A stretch of DNA of 64,000 nucleotides from Ectobacillus polymachus (GTDB lineage Bacteria; Bacillota; Bacilli; Bacillales; Bacillaceae_G): the NCBI RefSeq assembly GCF_048159605.1, contig NZ_JBLREB010000002.1:372001-436000 (forward strand). Reading direction: 5' to 3'. Numbering within the stretch: the stretch's first letter is position 1; each line of letters begins with the position of its first letter. Positions 16,460-24,368 of this stretch are shown here, in pieces. Position numbers and translations under genes: made by a program. The notes below the pieces were generated by a model. That model saw nothing but the letters and a program-made list of their open reading frames with translations, had not been told where the DNA came from and searched no databases.

Positions 16460-18163
16460 CTATTTCTGTGAGTGCATTTCTGGCACGTTGCTTCCTTCCA
16501 TGATCATTTTATTAACAGCACTAAATAGCGCTTTTACCGAACTGGTCATGATATCTACGTCTATTCCGCAGCCCCAATACACCGTACCGTCTGCAGCGGT
16601 GATGCCGATGAAAGATACTGCCTGTGATTCCGATCCTGTTTCGAGTGCATGTTGTTTATAAACCAAATTTGTATACGTGACACCTAGATTATTTTGAATG
16701 CTGTTGCTGATGGCATCAAGTCTTCCGTTTCCGGTACCTTCGAATTCATGAATTCCTTCATTTGTTCGTATGGTTACGACGGTATGGAAGTCATCATCTG
16801 GCGTAATTCTATACGTGATAAACTCGATCGGACTCTTGATATTCACATATTCCTCTACGAATATGTCGTATATTTCATCCGGCATAAGCTCTTTGTGTAA
16901 ACGGTCCGATACTTGTTTCACACGATATCCGAAGTTTTCCCGCATTACTTTAGGGAGGTCAAGGCTATATTTCTGCTCCAGAATGTAACCAATCCCGCCT
17001 TTACCAGACTGGCTATTAATGCGAATAATATCTCCTTCATACTCTCTGCCAATATCTTTCGGATCAATTAACAGATAAGGCACTGTCCAGTACTGACATT
17101 CTTTTTCCTCGCGCCATTTCATTCCTTTGGCGATGGCATCTTGGTGTGAGCCCGAAAATGCGGTAAAGACGAGTTCTCCGCCATATGGATGTCTTGCATG
17201 GACCTTCATTCTCGTTAGTCGTTCATATATAGGAATGATTGCAGGGATATTTTCAAAGTTGAGCTTTGGATTTACCCCGTGCGAAAACATATTTAGGGCA
17301 AGCGTTACAATGTCGACGTTTCCTGTTCTTTCTCCATTTCCAAACAGTGTTCCTTCGACTCTTTGCCCTCCGGCAAGCATTCCCAGCTCGCTATCTGCAA
17401 CACCGGTTCCTCTGTCATTATGTGGATGGAGTGATAAAATGACATTGTCTCTGTAGTGTAGATGATCGCTGATATATTCAATTTGGCTAGCGTAAACATG
17501 AGGCATAGACATGGACACAGTAGCAGGGAGGTTGATGATGACTTTGTTCTCTGCTGACGGCTGCCATACATCCAGCACCCGGTTGCAAACATCAAGTGCA
17601 AACTCTACTTCTGTACCTGTAAAGCTTTCTGGGGAATACTGAAAGATAAAGTTTCCTTCGGTTTCCGCTGCATATTTTTTCAGCAGCTTTGCACCAGTTA
17701 CAGCAATGTCAGCAATCTCTTCCTTGGATTTCTTGAATACTTGCTCACGCTGGGCGACAGAGGTTGAATTGTACAAATGTACAATCGCCTTGTTCACACC
17801 TTGCAACGATTCAAACGTTTTTTGGATAATATGCTCTCTTGATTGCGTCAGTACTTGAATGGTTACGTCATCCGGGATTAAATCTTGTTCAATCAATGTG
17901 CGCAAAAAAGCATATTCTGTTTCCGATGCAGCAGGAAACCCAACTTCAATTTCCTTAAAACCTAATTTCAAAAGCAGTTGAAAATATTCTAGCTTTTCCT
18001 CTAAACTCATGGGAACGACCAAAGCCTGATTTCCATCGCGTAAATCCACACTGCACCATACAGGAGCCTCTGTAATATACTCCTTCTCAGCCCATTTTTT
18101 GCTTTGAACAGGAGGCATAAAATAACCTCTCGCATACTTTTCAACATGTTTCATATTTACCAA
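16460..18163 (-). CDS. leuA: 2-isopropylmalate synthase (type 2 LeuA)
   Basis: A 567-residue enzyme that joins 2-oxoisovalerate and acetyl-CoA in the first step of leucine synthesis. The N-terminal TIM barrel has WCSVDLRDGNQALVVPM, GFKEIEVGFPAASETE and metal-site HPHNDRGTGVADSELG. The C-terminal part carries the leucine-sensing domain. It is the long, actinobacterial-like LeuA2 type and stands alone rather than in an ilv-leu operon. Start could be 18163 or the ATG three codons later (MKHVEKYARGYF). It is controlled by the T-box directly upstream. Confidence 0.93.
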   Translation of the reverse strand: MVNMKHVEKYARGYFMPPVQSKKWAEKEYITEAPVWCSVDLRDGNQALVVPMSLEEKLEYFQLLLKLGFKEIEVGFPAASETEYAFLRTLIEQDLIPDDVTIQVLTQSREHIIQKTFESLQGVNKAIVHLYNSTSVAQREQVFKKSKEEIADIAVTGAKLLKKYAAETEGNFIFQYSPESFTGTEVEFALDVCNRVLDVWQPSAENKVIINLPATVSMSMPHVYASQIEYISDHLHYRDNVILSLHPHNDRGTGVADSELGMLAGGQRVEGTLFGNGERTGNVDIVTLALNMFSHGVNPKLNFENIPAIIPIYERLTRMKVHARHPYGGELVFTAFSGSHQDAIAKGMKWREEKECQYWTVPYLLIDPKDIGREYEGDIIRINSQSGKGGIGYILEQKYSLDLPKVMRENFGYRVKQVSDRLHKELMPDEIYDIFVEEYVNIKSPIEFITYRITPDDDFHTVVTIRTNEGIHEFEGTGNGRLDAISNSIQNNLGVTYTNLVYKQHALETGSESQAVSFIGITAADGTVYWGCGIDVDIMTSSVKALFSAVNKMIMEGSNVPEMHSQK

Positions 18164-18204
18164 TCACCCTTTCACAGATAGTAATTTCTTCTGCATAGTA
18201 GATC

Positions 18205-18480
18205 TTGGAGCACAAAAAAAGCCCTTCATCTCTATGCTAGATAGAGACGAAAGACTTTTGTTATCTTCGCGGTACCACTCTAATTCATACCAAAAACGGT
18301 ATGCACTCATGCAGATACGGGTTTTGAAAAACCTTATATCCTCCTATTGTAACGGTTAGGCTCCGTCTCCACTTACTCTTTCTCCATTTCAGCGAGCTAC
18401 TTCAAGGCGAGTTCGGATTTTCTTTACGACTGTTTCACACCAACCAACAGCTCTCTGAACGTTTCAAAAATCTTACTATT
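18205..18480 (-). ncRNA. T-box leader of leuA (leucine, CUC specifier)
   Basis: On the minus strand the leader holds the stem I parts AGAGAGCTGTTGGTTGGTGTGAAACAG-like, a specifier loop with GAACTCGCC (CTC, leucine), and the T-box core GTGGTACCGCG (about 18268-18280). It ends in a terminator formed by CGTCTCTAT ... ATAGAGATG and a seven-T run (18205-18255). Uncharged tRNA-Leu would favour the antiterminator and turn leuA on. Confidence 0.9.
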
Positions 18481-18509
18481 CCTTTTCAACGTATTTAAAT
18501 ATACTTAGT

Positions 18510-18538
18510 AATATACTACATTGTTATTAAATTGTCAA
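18510..18538 (-). promoter_or_regulatory. Sigma-A promoter of leuA
   Basis: On the minus strand, TTGACA (complement of 18533-18538), 17-base spacer, TATATT (complement of 18510-18515). It stands just upstream of the T-box. Confidence 0.8.
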
Positions 18539-18560
18539 ACAATTCAGATAGTAAAAAAAC

Positions 18561-18953
18561 TCAAGACTGATAATTATGAAATGGATTCACATCATTAAAA
18601 AGATAATCAATAAGTAAAGAGAATATAGAAATTACTAAAGGAATAAGCAAGCTGATTAGCGTTACTTTCGAATGATTGTTTAGCAGGAAATATACCCCTG
18701 TTGTATCGATCATTAATCGAAAGGCGATAAAAAGTATCGTATTTAAAGAACTGAAACTCTTTCGGGTTATTTTATAAATAAAAACATGTAAAATAGGGTA
18801 TATAAAAAAAGAGTTGATCGTAAAAAAAGCAACGATTAAAACGGAGGCTATCATTACACTTTCTATATTTATAAAAGTGATGAAATTACTAAAATGATAG
18901 TTATTTTCTATTAAAATAATGAAGCCTAGAATCGATAATATAACTGAATTCAT
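18561..18953 (-). CDS. Hypothetical four-helix membrane protein
   Basis: A 130-residue hydrophobic protein with about four membrane helices and few charged loops. I do not recognise a family. AGGTGG lies about ten bases before its ATG on the minus strand. Upstream lies one copy of a duplicated terminator/promoter element (about 19058-19163), the same element that precedes the small membrane protein at 19175-19348. The two genes may therefore have arisen or be expressed in a parallel way. Confidence 0.55.
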   Translation of the reverse strand: MNSVILSILGFIILIENNYHFSNFITFINIESVMIASVLIVAFFTINSFFIYPILHVFIYKITRKSFSSLNTILFIAFRLMIDTTGVYFLLNNHSKVTLISLLIPLVISIFSLLIDYLFNDVNPFHNYQS

Positions 18954-19057
18954 TATAGTTTCTCCACCTATTTACAATCGCAGAAGATAATGCTCGTACG
19001 ATTTTTGGTATTATTTTATTCATCAATACAGGTTTTGGTATTGAGCTATTGATTCAG

Positions 19058-19163
19058 ATTTTTCTTTATCTCAAAATACCCTGTTTTGTATAATTTTAAC
19101 ACAAAATAACCAACAAAAAAATCCTACCTCCAAGACGTATGTCTAGGGGATGGGATTTTATAT
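19058..19163. repeat. Duplicated intergenic element, copy 1
   Basis: Shares the block CCTGTTTTGTATAATTTTAA with copy 2 (about 19410-19528), then an A-rich stretch, then a hairpin with matching outer arms (AAAATCCTACC ... GGATGGGATTTT) and a conserved loop AGACGTATGTCTAGGGGAT. It acts as terminator for the gene to its right and lies upstream of the gene to its left. Confidence 0.7.
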
Positions 19164-19174
19164 TTTCGTGCAGT

Positions 19175-19348
19175 TTATTTAAAAACCAAGAAGGCAATAG
19201 TTCCAGAGATTTCTAAGAAGGTTAGGTATAGTAAAGTCCTGCTTGTCATAGGAACCTTCTTTGAAGAATTCATACCAGCTAAGAACCCTAAGTATATTTC
19301 GCCTATTAAAAGGATGCTAAATACTATAGCAAGAAATTTAGAAATCAT
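19175..19348 (-). CDS. Small two-helix membrane protein
   Basis: A 57-residue frame starting MISKFLAIVFSILLIGEIY and ending ISGTIAFLVFK. Two hydrophobic stretches (about 4-24 and 40-56) flank a basic turn (NSSKKVPMTSR). A clear ribosome-binding site (AGAAGGGAGAGAG on the minus strand) and a hairpin terminator after its stop support it as a real gene. I do not recognise the family. It could be a small stress or envelope protein. Confidence 0.6.
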   Translation of the reverse strand: MISKFLAIVFSILLIGEIYLGFLAGMNSSKKVPMTSRTLLYLTFLEISGTIAFLVFK

Positions 19349-19409
19349 ATGGCTCTCTCCCTTCTATAAATATAAAACTATTGATTCTCCTCAAGTAAGC
19401 GAACTATTA

Positions 19410-19528
19410 TTTATATCAAAAATCGGCCTGTTTTGTATAATTTTAACATAAAAAGCAAAATAAAAAGGAAAAAATTTACAACAAAAAAATCGTATCTCAG
19501 ACGAATGTCGAGGGGATACGATTTTTTT
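19410..19528. repeat. Duplicated intergenic element, copy 2
   Basis: Second copy of the element at 19058-19163. It has the same TGTATAATTTTAACA block and a terminator hairpin AAAAAATCGTATC ... GATACGATTTTTT whose loop AGACGAATGTCGAGGGGAT differs at few positions. The outer stems differ in sequence but keep pairing, so the hairpin is preserved. Confidence 0.7.
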
Positions 19529-19548
19529 CGTCATCGCATATATTTTTA

Positions 19549-19890
19549 TTACTTCAATTCATCTGGAAGCGCAAAAGCTCCATCTGCAAGTTTTGTAAAT
19601 GGGACCACTTCTGTTACAGAATCAACATGCAAGGGTCCATAAATATGAGGATACTCTTGTCCGTTAGTTGCTATCTCATACTTAATTTCCGCCTGTACGA
19701 GTGCAGGATCAAGAATTAACAACACTAGATCAGATTCATTTGTAAAGTGTTTATTCGCTACCTGAATAGACTGATTTAGAAACGAACAATGTATAAATCC
19801 TTCCTCAAGTAAAGATGGTTCCTTCCATTCCTTCTGCATTTTAAAAGCTTCCCAGTTTGTACGTGTCATAACTTTCGTGATTGTAAGCAT
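19549..19890 (-). CDS. DUF952 family protein
   Basis: A 113-residue protein with the DUF952 pattern: ITKVMTRTNWEAF at the start, EEGFIHCSFLNQSIQVANKHF in the middle, and YPHIYGPLHVDSVTEVVPF near the end. The family resembles glutathione-S-transferase-related or ADP-ribosyltransferase-like folds; the function is unknown. I chose ATG 19890; a further ATG at 19905 overlaps the AAAGGATGG ribosome-binding site. Confidence 0.85.
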   Translation of the reverse strand: MLTITKVMTRTNWEAFKMQKEWKEPSLLEEGFIHCSFLNQSIQVANKHFTNESDLVLLILDPALVQAEIKYEIATNGQEYPHIYGPLHVDSVTEVVPFTKLADGAFALPDELK

Positions 19891-20047
19891 AATTGTATAT
19901 TCCATCCTTTTTAGAAATGTAAATTCTATTGTAGCATATGTATGTTGTTTTCATTTTTTCATCCAGTGTTGTCATATTATAAATATGTAAAGCTAGCATT
20001 TGTTTTTGCTTCCGCATTATAATGGATGATACTGGAGGAGGGGTAAA

Positions 20048-20506
20048 GTGGATTTGATTCCAAAACGAACAGAAACGTATCGACATCAAAGTAAGAAAAA
20101 ACAAGGGCAGCTCGTACTTGTCATAGTATGGGGCTTGTTCCTTTGTATGAATATATTTGCAGAGAATCTTGACTCGCTTCTGACCCTTAGAAGTCTTGAT
20201 TTTCATTGGAATTCATCGCCGAATTATATGTCATTTTTTAATATGGTGGATATTACGGAAATTCATTCTTATTGGTTTCTCGTTAAGTCAGGGCATTTCA
20301 TCGGCTTTGCCATCATGAATTTGCTGCTGTATAACCTGTTAGGAAGCTACAAAAAGTCAATTGCTATTACAATTAGCTTCGCGGTAGGGTCGGAAGTGCT
20401 GCAGCTGTTTTTTGGCCGAGATGGGCGTCTGTATGATGTAGTGATTGACTCTATGGGGGTGTTAACGGAGTATTATTTTTTGAGGAAGATAAGAAAGAGA
20501 AAATAG
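20048..20506 (+). CDS. VanZ-like family membrane protein
   Basis: A 152-residue protein with about four helices and the VanZ motif region KSGHFIGFAIMNLLLYNLLG followed by GSEVLQLFFGRDGRLYDVVI. VanZ in enterococci gives low-level teicoplanin resistance, but most Bacillus members have no known role. It starts at GTG 20048, with GGAGGGG at the right distance. A hairpin follows the gene, separating it from the peptide cluster. Confidence 0.85.
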   Translation: MDLIPKRTETYRHQSKKKQGQLVLVIVWGLFLCMNIFAENLDSLLTLRSLDFHWNSSPNYMSFFNMVDITEIHSYWFLVKSGHFIGFAIMNLLLYNLLGSYKKSIAITISFAVGSEVLQLFFGRDGRLYDVVIDSMGVLTEYYFLRKIRKRK

Positions 20507-20516
20507 TAATTAGGAG

Positions 20517-20575
20517 AGGGTCCTTACGATGAAACCATTTTGTTTCTATGTAAGGACTTCCTTTTGTCACACGAA
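20517..20575 (+). terminator. Terminator of the VanZ-like gene
   Basis: Hairpin GTCCTTAC ... GTAAGGAC followed by TTCCTTTTGT, directly after the VanZ-like stop codon. Confidence 0.65.
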
Positions 20576-20638
20576 AAGGGAGCGATTCCTTTCCAGTAAT
20601 AATTTTCTAAATATTTTAAATAATGGGAGTTATTTTCC

Positions 20639-20690
20639 TTGAATGTTCTATATAGAGAACATATAATGAGATTAGTTTCCAATAAAGAAC
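20639..20690 (+). promoter_or_regulatory. Promoter of the peptide cluster with SinR-type operator boxes
   Basis: TTGAAT (20639-20644), exact 17-base spacer, TATAAT (20662-20667). The spacer is filled by the inverted repeat GTTCTATATAGAGAAC. Read against the SinR box GTTCTYT, the right arm (complement of 20654-20660, GTTCTCT) and a third box just downstream (complement of 20684-20690, GTTCTTT) match fully, and the left arm (GTTCTAT, 20645-20651) matches six of seven. A bound repressor would cover the promoter core. Confidence 0.75.
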
Positions 20691-20738
20691 AAAATAGGTG
20701 AAATGAGGATAGAACGAAGTCGAAAGGAGGTGTATATG

Positions 20739-20945
20739 ATGAAAGAAGAATTGGAAAAGGTGCTTCGGCCAATGGTACTTAGTCATCAACCGGTTCGTTT
20801 TGAAACCTCTCAGAGTGGCGGACATCATGGCGATGATGGGCATCATAATGGTAATGGTGATGATCAGGGCGAAAATAATAATAATCAGGGCGGTAATGGC
20901 GGGAATCACGGACATGGTAAAATCGGCGGAGGATTTTCTTTTTAA
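20739..20945 (+). CDS. Putative RiPP precursor peptide, Gly/Asn/His/Asp-rich core
   Basis: A 68-residue peptide. Residues 1-26 look like a leader (ending PMVLSHQPVRFETSQS), and residues 27-68 are a low-complexity core rich in Gly, Asn, His and Asp. The core has two HH pairs, further His at 57 and 59, an NNNN run, and ends KIGGGFSF. There is no Cys, and Thr/Ser are nearly absent from the core apart from the penultimate Ser67. AAAGGAGG lies eight bases before ATG 20739 (an ATG one codon earlier is closer). It is the first gene of a unit with a kinase, PqqD-like protein, signal peptidase, exporter and nucleotidyltransferase, which is why I call it a precursor. I do not know a characterised relative. 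Confidence 0.7.
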   Translation: MKEELEKVLRPMVLSHQPVRFETSQSGGHHGDDGHHNGNGDDQGENNNNQGGNGGNHGHGKIGGGFSF

Positions 20946-20951
20946 GGTAGC

Positions 20952-20985
20952 GGATCAATGGACTTGTCCGTTGATCCCTCTTCTA
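20952..20985 (+). terminator. Attenuator hairpin between precursor and processing genes
   Basis: GGATCAATGGA-CTTG-TCCGTTGATCC followed only by CCTCTTCT, a weak T-run. Such partial terminators after a precursor gene let the peptide be made in excess over its enzymes. The rest of the 142-base gap includes TTTCACTTTAT, shared with other intergenic elements. Confidence 0.6.
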
Positions 20986-21087
20986 TCCCGCTATGAATGA
21001 GAAGTATGAGACTAGCCCACAAGCAGGGGATAACTCTACTTTTGGAACATTTCACTTTATCGTTTTGGCCGCAGGGAGGATGTCTAA

Positions 21088-21867
21088 GTGAAAAGATATA
21101 TACAAATCGGGGAGCATATTTTTCAGATTAACAGTTCTTCTATTCGTATTATGAATCTATTTGAGGAAAATTTTCATATCGTTGTCGATACACAAAACCC
21201 TCATATGGTCATCGATATGGAAGATGGTTATGGCGTTCCATTTATTAATCATGATGTAGAGATTACGAAGGAAGAAAACAGCATCTGTTACCTAAGAGCA
21301 GATTATTGTATTGAAGTAGATGATGTGTTTACAACGGCATGGGTGCGTGTCCACAATGGATTTGCTCTCAAACATGCATTAATGAATTTGTATAGTTCAT
21401 TTATTGTATATAACGAGTGGGGTTTGCTGATTCACTCTTCTTGTGTGATAGAAGATGGACAAGCCCATATATTTGCAGGAAGGTCTGGTGCTGGAAAGTC
21501 TACGGCGGCCAAGCTCTCATCTCCCCGGGTTCTTCTTTCTGATGAAGCATCTATTGTGAAAATTGATGGGGATGAGGTTACTGTATTTAATTCTCCCTTT
21601 CGGAGTGAGCTTGAAGCAACTCATTCTTCAGAAAGCAAACTGCTTGCAAGCATTCAATTACTTGTACAGGATCTTGAGAATAGTCGTCTGCGAATAAGCC
21701 AAGTAGATAGCCTTCTTCAATTATTGGATAAGGTGTTTTATTGGACGTGTGATGCGGAAGAATTGAATCGGATTTTTGCATTGCTTAAGCAATTGGTTCG
21801 AATTACGCCAGTATTCGAGCTGCATTTTCAAAAGAATCATACATTTTGGGAGTTGATAACGTCATGA
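21088..21867 (+). CDS. HPr-kinase-like protein of the peptide cluster
   Basis: A 259-residue protein related to the C-terminal kinase domain of HPr kinase, as in the kinases of paeninodin-type lasso clusters. It has LLIHSSCVIEDGQAHIFAGR leading into P-loop GRSGAGKST (131-139) and a downstream LLSDEASIV acidic strand. In those clusters the kinase phosphorylates the C-terminal serine of the precursor; here Ser67 of the 68-residue peptide is the natural candidate (inference). GTG start at 21088 with GCAGGGAGGA seven bases upstream. Its stop overlaps the next start (ATGA). Confidence 0.8.
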   Translation: MKRYIQIGEHIFQINSSSIRIMNLFEENFHIVVDTQNPHMVIDMEDGYGVPFINHDVEITKEENSICYLRADYCIEVDDVFTTAWVRVHNGFALKHALMNLYSSFIVYNEWGLLIHSSCVIEDGQAHIFAGRSGAGKSTAAKLSSPRVLLSDEASIVKIDGDEVTVFNSPFRSELEATHSSESKLLASIQLLVQDLENSRLRISQVDSLLQLLDKVFYWTCDAEELNRIFALLKQLVRITPVFELHFQKNHTFWELITS

Positions 21868-22124
21868 CGAGCTATGTTCGTAAGCAACAGTTTGATGCCG
21901 TTCAATTTGAGAAAGAGTGGATCATTTTAAACAGCGAAGCTTATACGGTTACGAAGTTAAATGAAATAGGCGGCCTCTATTGGTTATTACTCAGTGAGGC
22001 GCAATCAGCAGCTTCTCTTGCGCACTTAATGCAAAATGAGTACGGCTATGAGCAGGATGAACAAGACATTAAGTTGTTTCTAGATGATTTAATGAAATAT
22101 GGATTGGTTCAATATGCAGGTTAG
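21864..22124 (+). CDS. PqqD-like RiPP recognition protein
   Basis: An 86-residue winged-helix protein of the PqqD family (EWIILNSEAYTVTKLNEIGG, then LYWLLLSEAQSAASLAHLM and a DLMKYGLVQ end). PqqD-like domains bind the leader of ribosomally made peptides and present it to enzymes. It is coupled to the kinase by an ATGA overlap and overlaps the following signal-peptidase gene. Its presence is the best evidence that the small upstream gene encodes a modified peptide. Confidence 0.85.
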   Translation: MTSYVRKQQFDAVQFEKEWIILNSEAYTVTKLNEIGGLYWLLLSEAQSAASLAHLMQNEYGYEQDEQDIKLFLDDLMKYGLVQYAG

Positions 22125-22557
22125 CTGCGTCGCATCCTATGCAATCGTCAAAAGGATGGAAAAGATAGGTGCGGTAGAGCTTCCTGCTACTGGATATAGC
22201 ATGTTTCCTTTGATTAAACAAGGAGATATTTGCAGATTTGTCTCTTGTAATACTGAGAATTTGAAAAAGGGAGATATCGCCCTTTTCTATACTGCATCTG
22301 GGCAGCTCATTGCCCATCGTTTCTATCAAACGATTACTCATCAAGACAAGGTGCAATATTTGTTTAAGGGCGATACGAATATCAGGTTTGATGAGCCAAT
22401 TGATAAGGAACAAATTATAGGGGAATTGGTAACGATACAGAAAAAGAGAATAATAATAGATATGAACAGCCGCATGATACCGATCTGGAACCAGATTGTG
22501 TATGTTCCCGTTATGTCTAGATTGTTGAGGAAATATATTAGGCTAGTAAAAGCATAA
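22114..22557 (+). CDS. S26-family signal peptidase, SipW/ER type
   Basis: About 147 residues. Catalytic Ser lies in ATGYSMFPLIKQGD, and the general-base position carries His (QLIAHRFY) rather than Lys. That Ser-His pair marks the SipW/eukaryotic ER type (S26B). A C-terminal hydrophobic stretch (IPIWNQIVYVPVM) could anchor it in the membrane. ATG 22099 or 22114 are both possible starts inside the end of the PqqD-like gene; neither has a strong ribosome-binding site, as expected for coupled translation. In this cluster it is the only candidate leader protease, since no transglutaminase-like B2 protein is present. Confidence 0.8.
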   Translation: MQVSCVASYAIVKRMEKIGAVELPATGYSMFPLIKQGDICRFVSCNTENLKKGDIALFYTASGQLIAHRFYQTITHQDKVQYLFKGDTNIRFDEPIDKEQIIGELVTIQKKRIIIDMNSRMIPIWNQIVYVPVMSRLLRKYIRLVKA

Positions 22558-22579
22558 TCGAATGGTTAGGAGTGCGATT

Positions 22580-24355
22580 ATGATAGGAAAGAAAACAGGA
22601 CGAGTCAGCGAGAAACGAAGGGCTTCCATTCAGGATATAAAGAGAACCTATGCGTTATTGCTGCCCTATATTTTAAAACACAAAGCGGTATATATAGGCC
22701 TATTGTTCTTGTTGTTTATAAATATTGGCCTAACTATTGCATTTGCTTGGTTTTTTGGTGCTATAACGGACGCTGCGGTGCAGGGAGATATAGAACGAGT
22801 CAAGACACTGATCCCTATCGGAGCGATGCTCATTGCTGTTAGTATACTGTCTACTATTGGGAATACCTATCTGGAAGCTGTTTCGGTACAAGCTGTCAAA
22901 CGAGATTTGAAGGCACAATTGTTTAAACACATTTGTCTATTACCCGCTCATAAGGTAGCAAATGTCCATTCAGGTGAGTACTTGACCCATTTTACCAATG
23001 ATATAAATAGTATAAATGGTGTCATTGGAAGCAGTTTGATAAATTTTATAAAGCTTCCTCTTATTTATATTTGTATATTTGGTTATTTAATTCGTATAAA
23101 CTTGCAATTATCTCTTTTATCCTTTTTTATCATTCCAATTGCCGCCTTGGCGGGTGTTGGTTTTGGCCCCGTACTTCGCAGGAATACGAGAAGAATCTAT
23201 GAAGTAATTGGAAAGACGAGCAGCTTGCTAAGTGAAACGTTTCTCGGTCTTCCGATTATTCGATCCTTTCTGATGGAACGCATGATGTATCGTTTTTATG
23301 ACAGACATAATCAAGAGCTATACGATTTGGAATTAAAGAACGCCCAGCTGCGCGGCTGGTTTCGTGCAGGGAGCAGGACCGTAAGCATGGTAACCTTTCT
23401 TGGCAGTCTTTGTCTCGGCGCTTATTTCGTAGCAAATCAGGCGATAACCGTTGGGATGCTCTTAACCTTTATTAGTTTAATCGATCATTTGATTTATCCG
23501 GTTACAGGTCTTGCGGGCCAATGGGGAGGATTTCAACGGTCCGTTTCTGCAGTAGAACGAATTGCAAATGTACTCGATCAGAGCATTGAATCTACGAGTT
23601 TACCAGCCTATATCCCGCCGACTAACAAGCACCAGTCTATATCGTTTCAAAACATTACGTTTAGTTACGATGGAACCCGTAATATTTTTGAACAGTTTCA
23701 TCTGAATATTCCGGCAGGGAAAGTGGTTGCGATCGTTGGTTCCAGCGGGGCAGGGAAGTCAACCTTGTTCCATTTGCTGCAGGGCTTCTATAAGCCGCAA
23801 GCAGGGGGAATTTTACTAAATGATGTCCCAATCCATGAGCTTTCTCCTTCTGAACTGAGAAGCTGTATTTCCTACGTGCCGCAGGAAACGTATTTGTTTG
23901 CTGGGACGATTCGAGATAATTTAATGCTAGCTAAGCCTCAAATTACTGAAGAAGAGATGATTACAGCTGCAAGGAATGCGCAAATTCATGAATTTATTCA
24001 GTCGCTTCCGAACGGTTATGATACCGAAATTGGGGAAAGAGGAATGAAGCTCTCAGGCGGACAAAAGCAACGAATTGCGATTGCACGTGCAATTTTAAAG
24101 GACGCGCCGATTCTGCTTTTGGATGAAGCTACGTCTGCACTTGATAGTGAAACGGAGTATGACGTACAGGTTACACTTCAGAACGTTATGCAAAACAGGA
24201 CCACACTTATCATTGCGCACCGGCTTTCTACCATTCAACATGCTGATGTAATTGTCGTATTAGAGCAAGGAAAAATTGTACAGATGGGGAATCACCAAGA
24301 ACTTATGCGGCGAAAGGGACTCTATCGAAAATTAAACCGAATCGTCGTTTCGTAG
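22580..24355 (+). CDS. ABC transporter, permease-ATPase fusion (peptide exporter)
   Basis: A 591-residue half-transporter: six membrane helices (about 35-310), then an ATPase with Walker A VGSSGAGKST, Q-loop YVPQETYLF, signature LSGGQKQR, Walker B ILLLDEATSALD and H-loop IIAHRLST. There is no N-terminal C39 peptidase domain, so leader removal must be done by another protein. It starts at ATG 22580 after TTAGGAGTG. It sits between the signal peptidase and the nucleotidyltransferase and most likely exports the modified peptide. Confidence 0.88.
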   Translation: MIGKKTGRVSEKRRASIQDIKRTYALLLPYILKHKAVYIGLLFLLFINIGLTIAFAWFFGAITDAAVQGDIERVKTLIPIGAMLIAVSILSTIGNTYLEAVSVQAVKRDLKAQLFKHICLLPAHKVANVHSGEYLTHFTNDINSINGVIGSSLINFIKLPLIYICIFGYLIRINLQLSLLSFFIIPIAALAGVGFGPVLRRNTRRIYEVIGKTSSLLSETFLGLPIIRSFLMERMMYRFYDRHNQELYDLELKNAQLRGWFRAGSRTVSMVTFLGSLCLGAYFVANQAITVGMLLTFISLIDHLIYPVTGLAGQWGGFQRSVSAVERIANVLDQSIESTSLPAYIPPTNKHQSISFQNITFSYDGTRNIFEQFHLNIPAGKVVAIVGSSGAGKSTLFHLLQGFYKPQAGGILLNDVPIHELSPSELRSCISYVPQETYLFAGTIRDNLMLAKPQITEEEMITAARNAQIHEFIQSLPNGYDTEIGERGMKLSGGQKQRIAIARAILKDAPILLLDEATSALDSETEYDVQVTLQNVMQNRTTLIIAHRLSTIQHADVIVVLEQGKIVQMGNHQELMRRKGLYRKLNRIVVS

Positions 24356-24368
24356 GAAAGGAGAAACT

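Noticed and set aside
20616..20915. Minus-strand frame opposite the peptide precursor
   Set aside because: It lies over the promoter and precursor, which have clear forward signals; its Ile/Met-rich sequence is only the complement of the repeat-like core.
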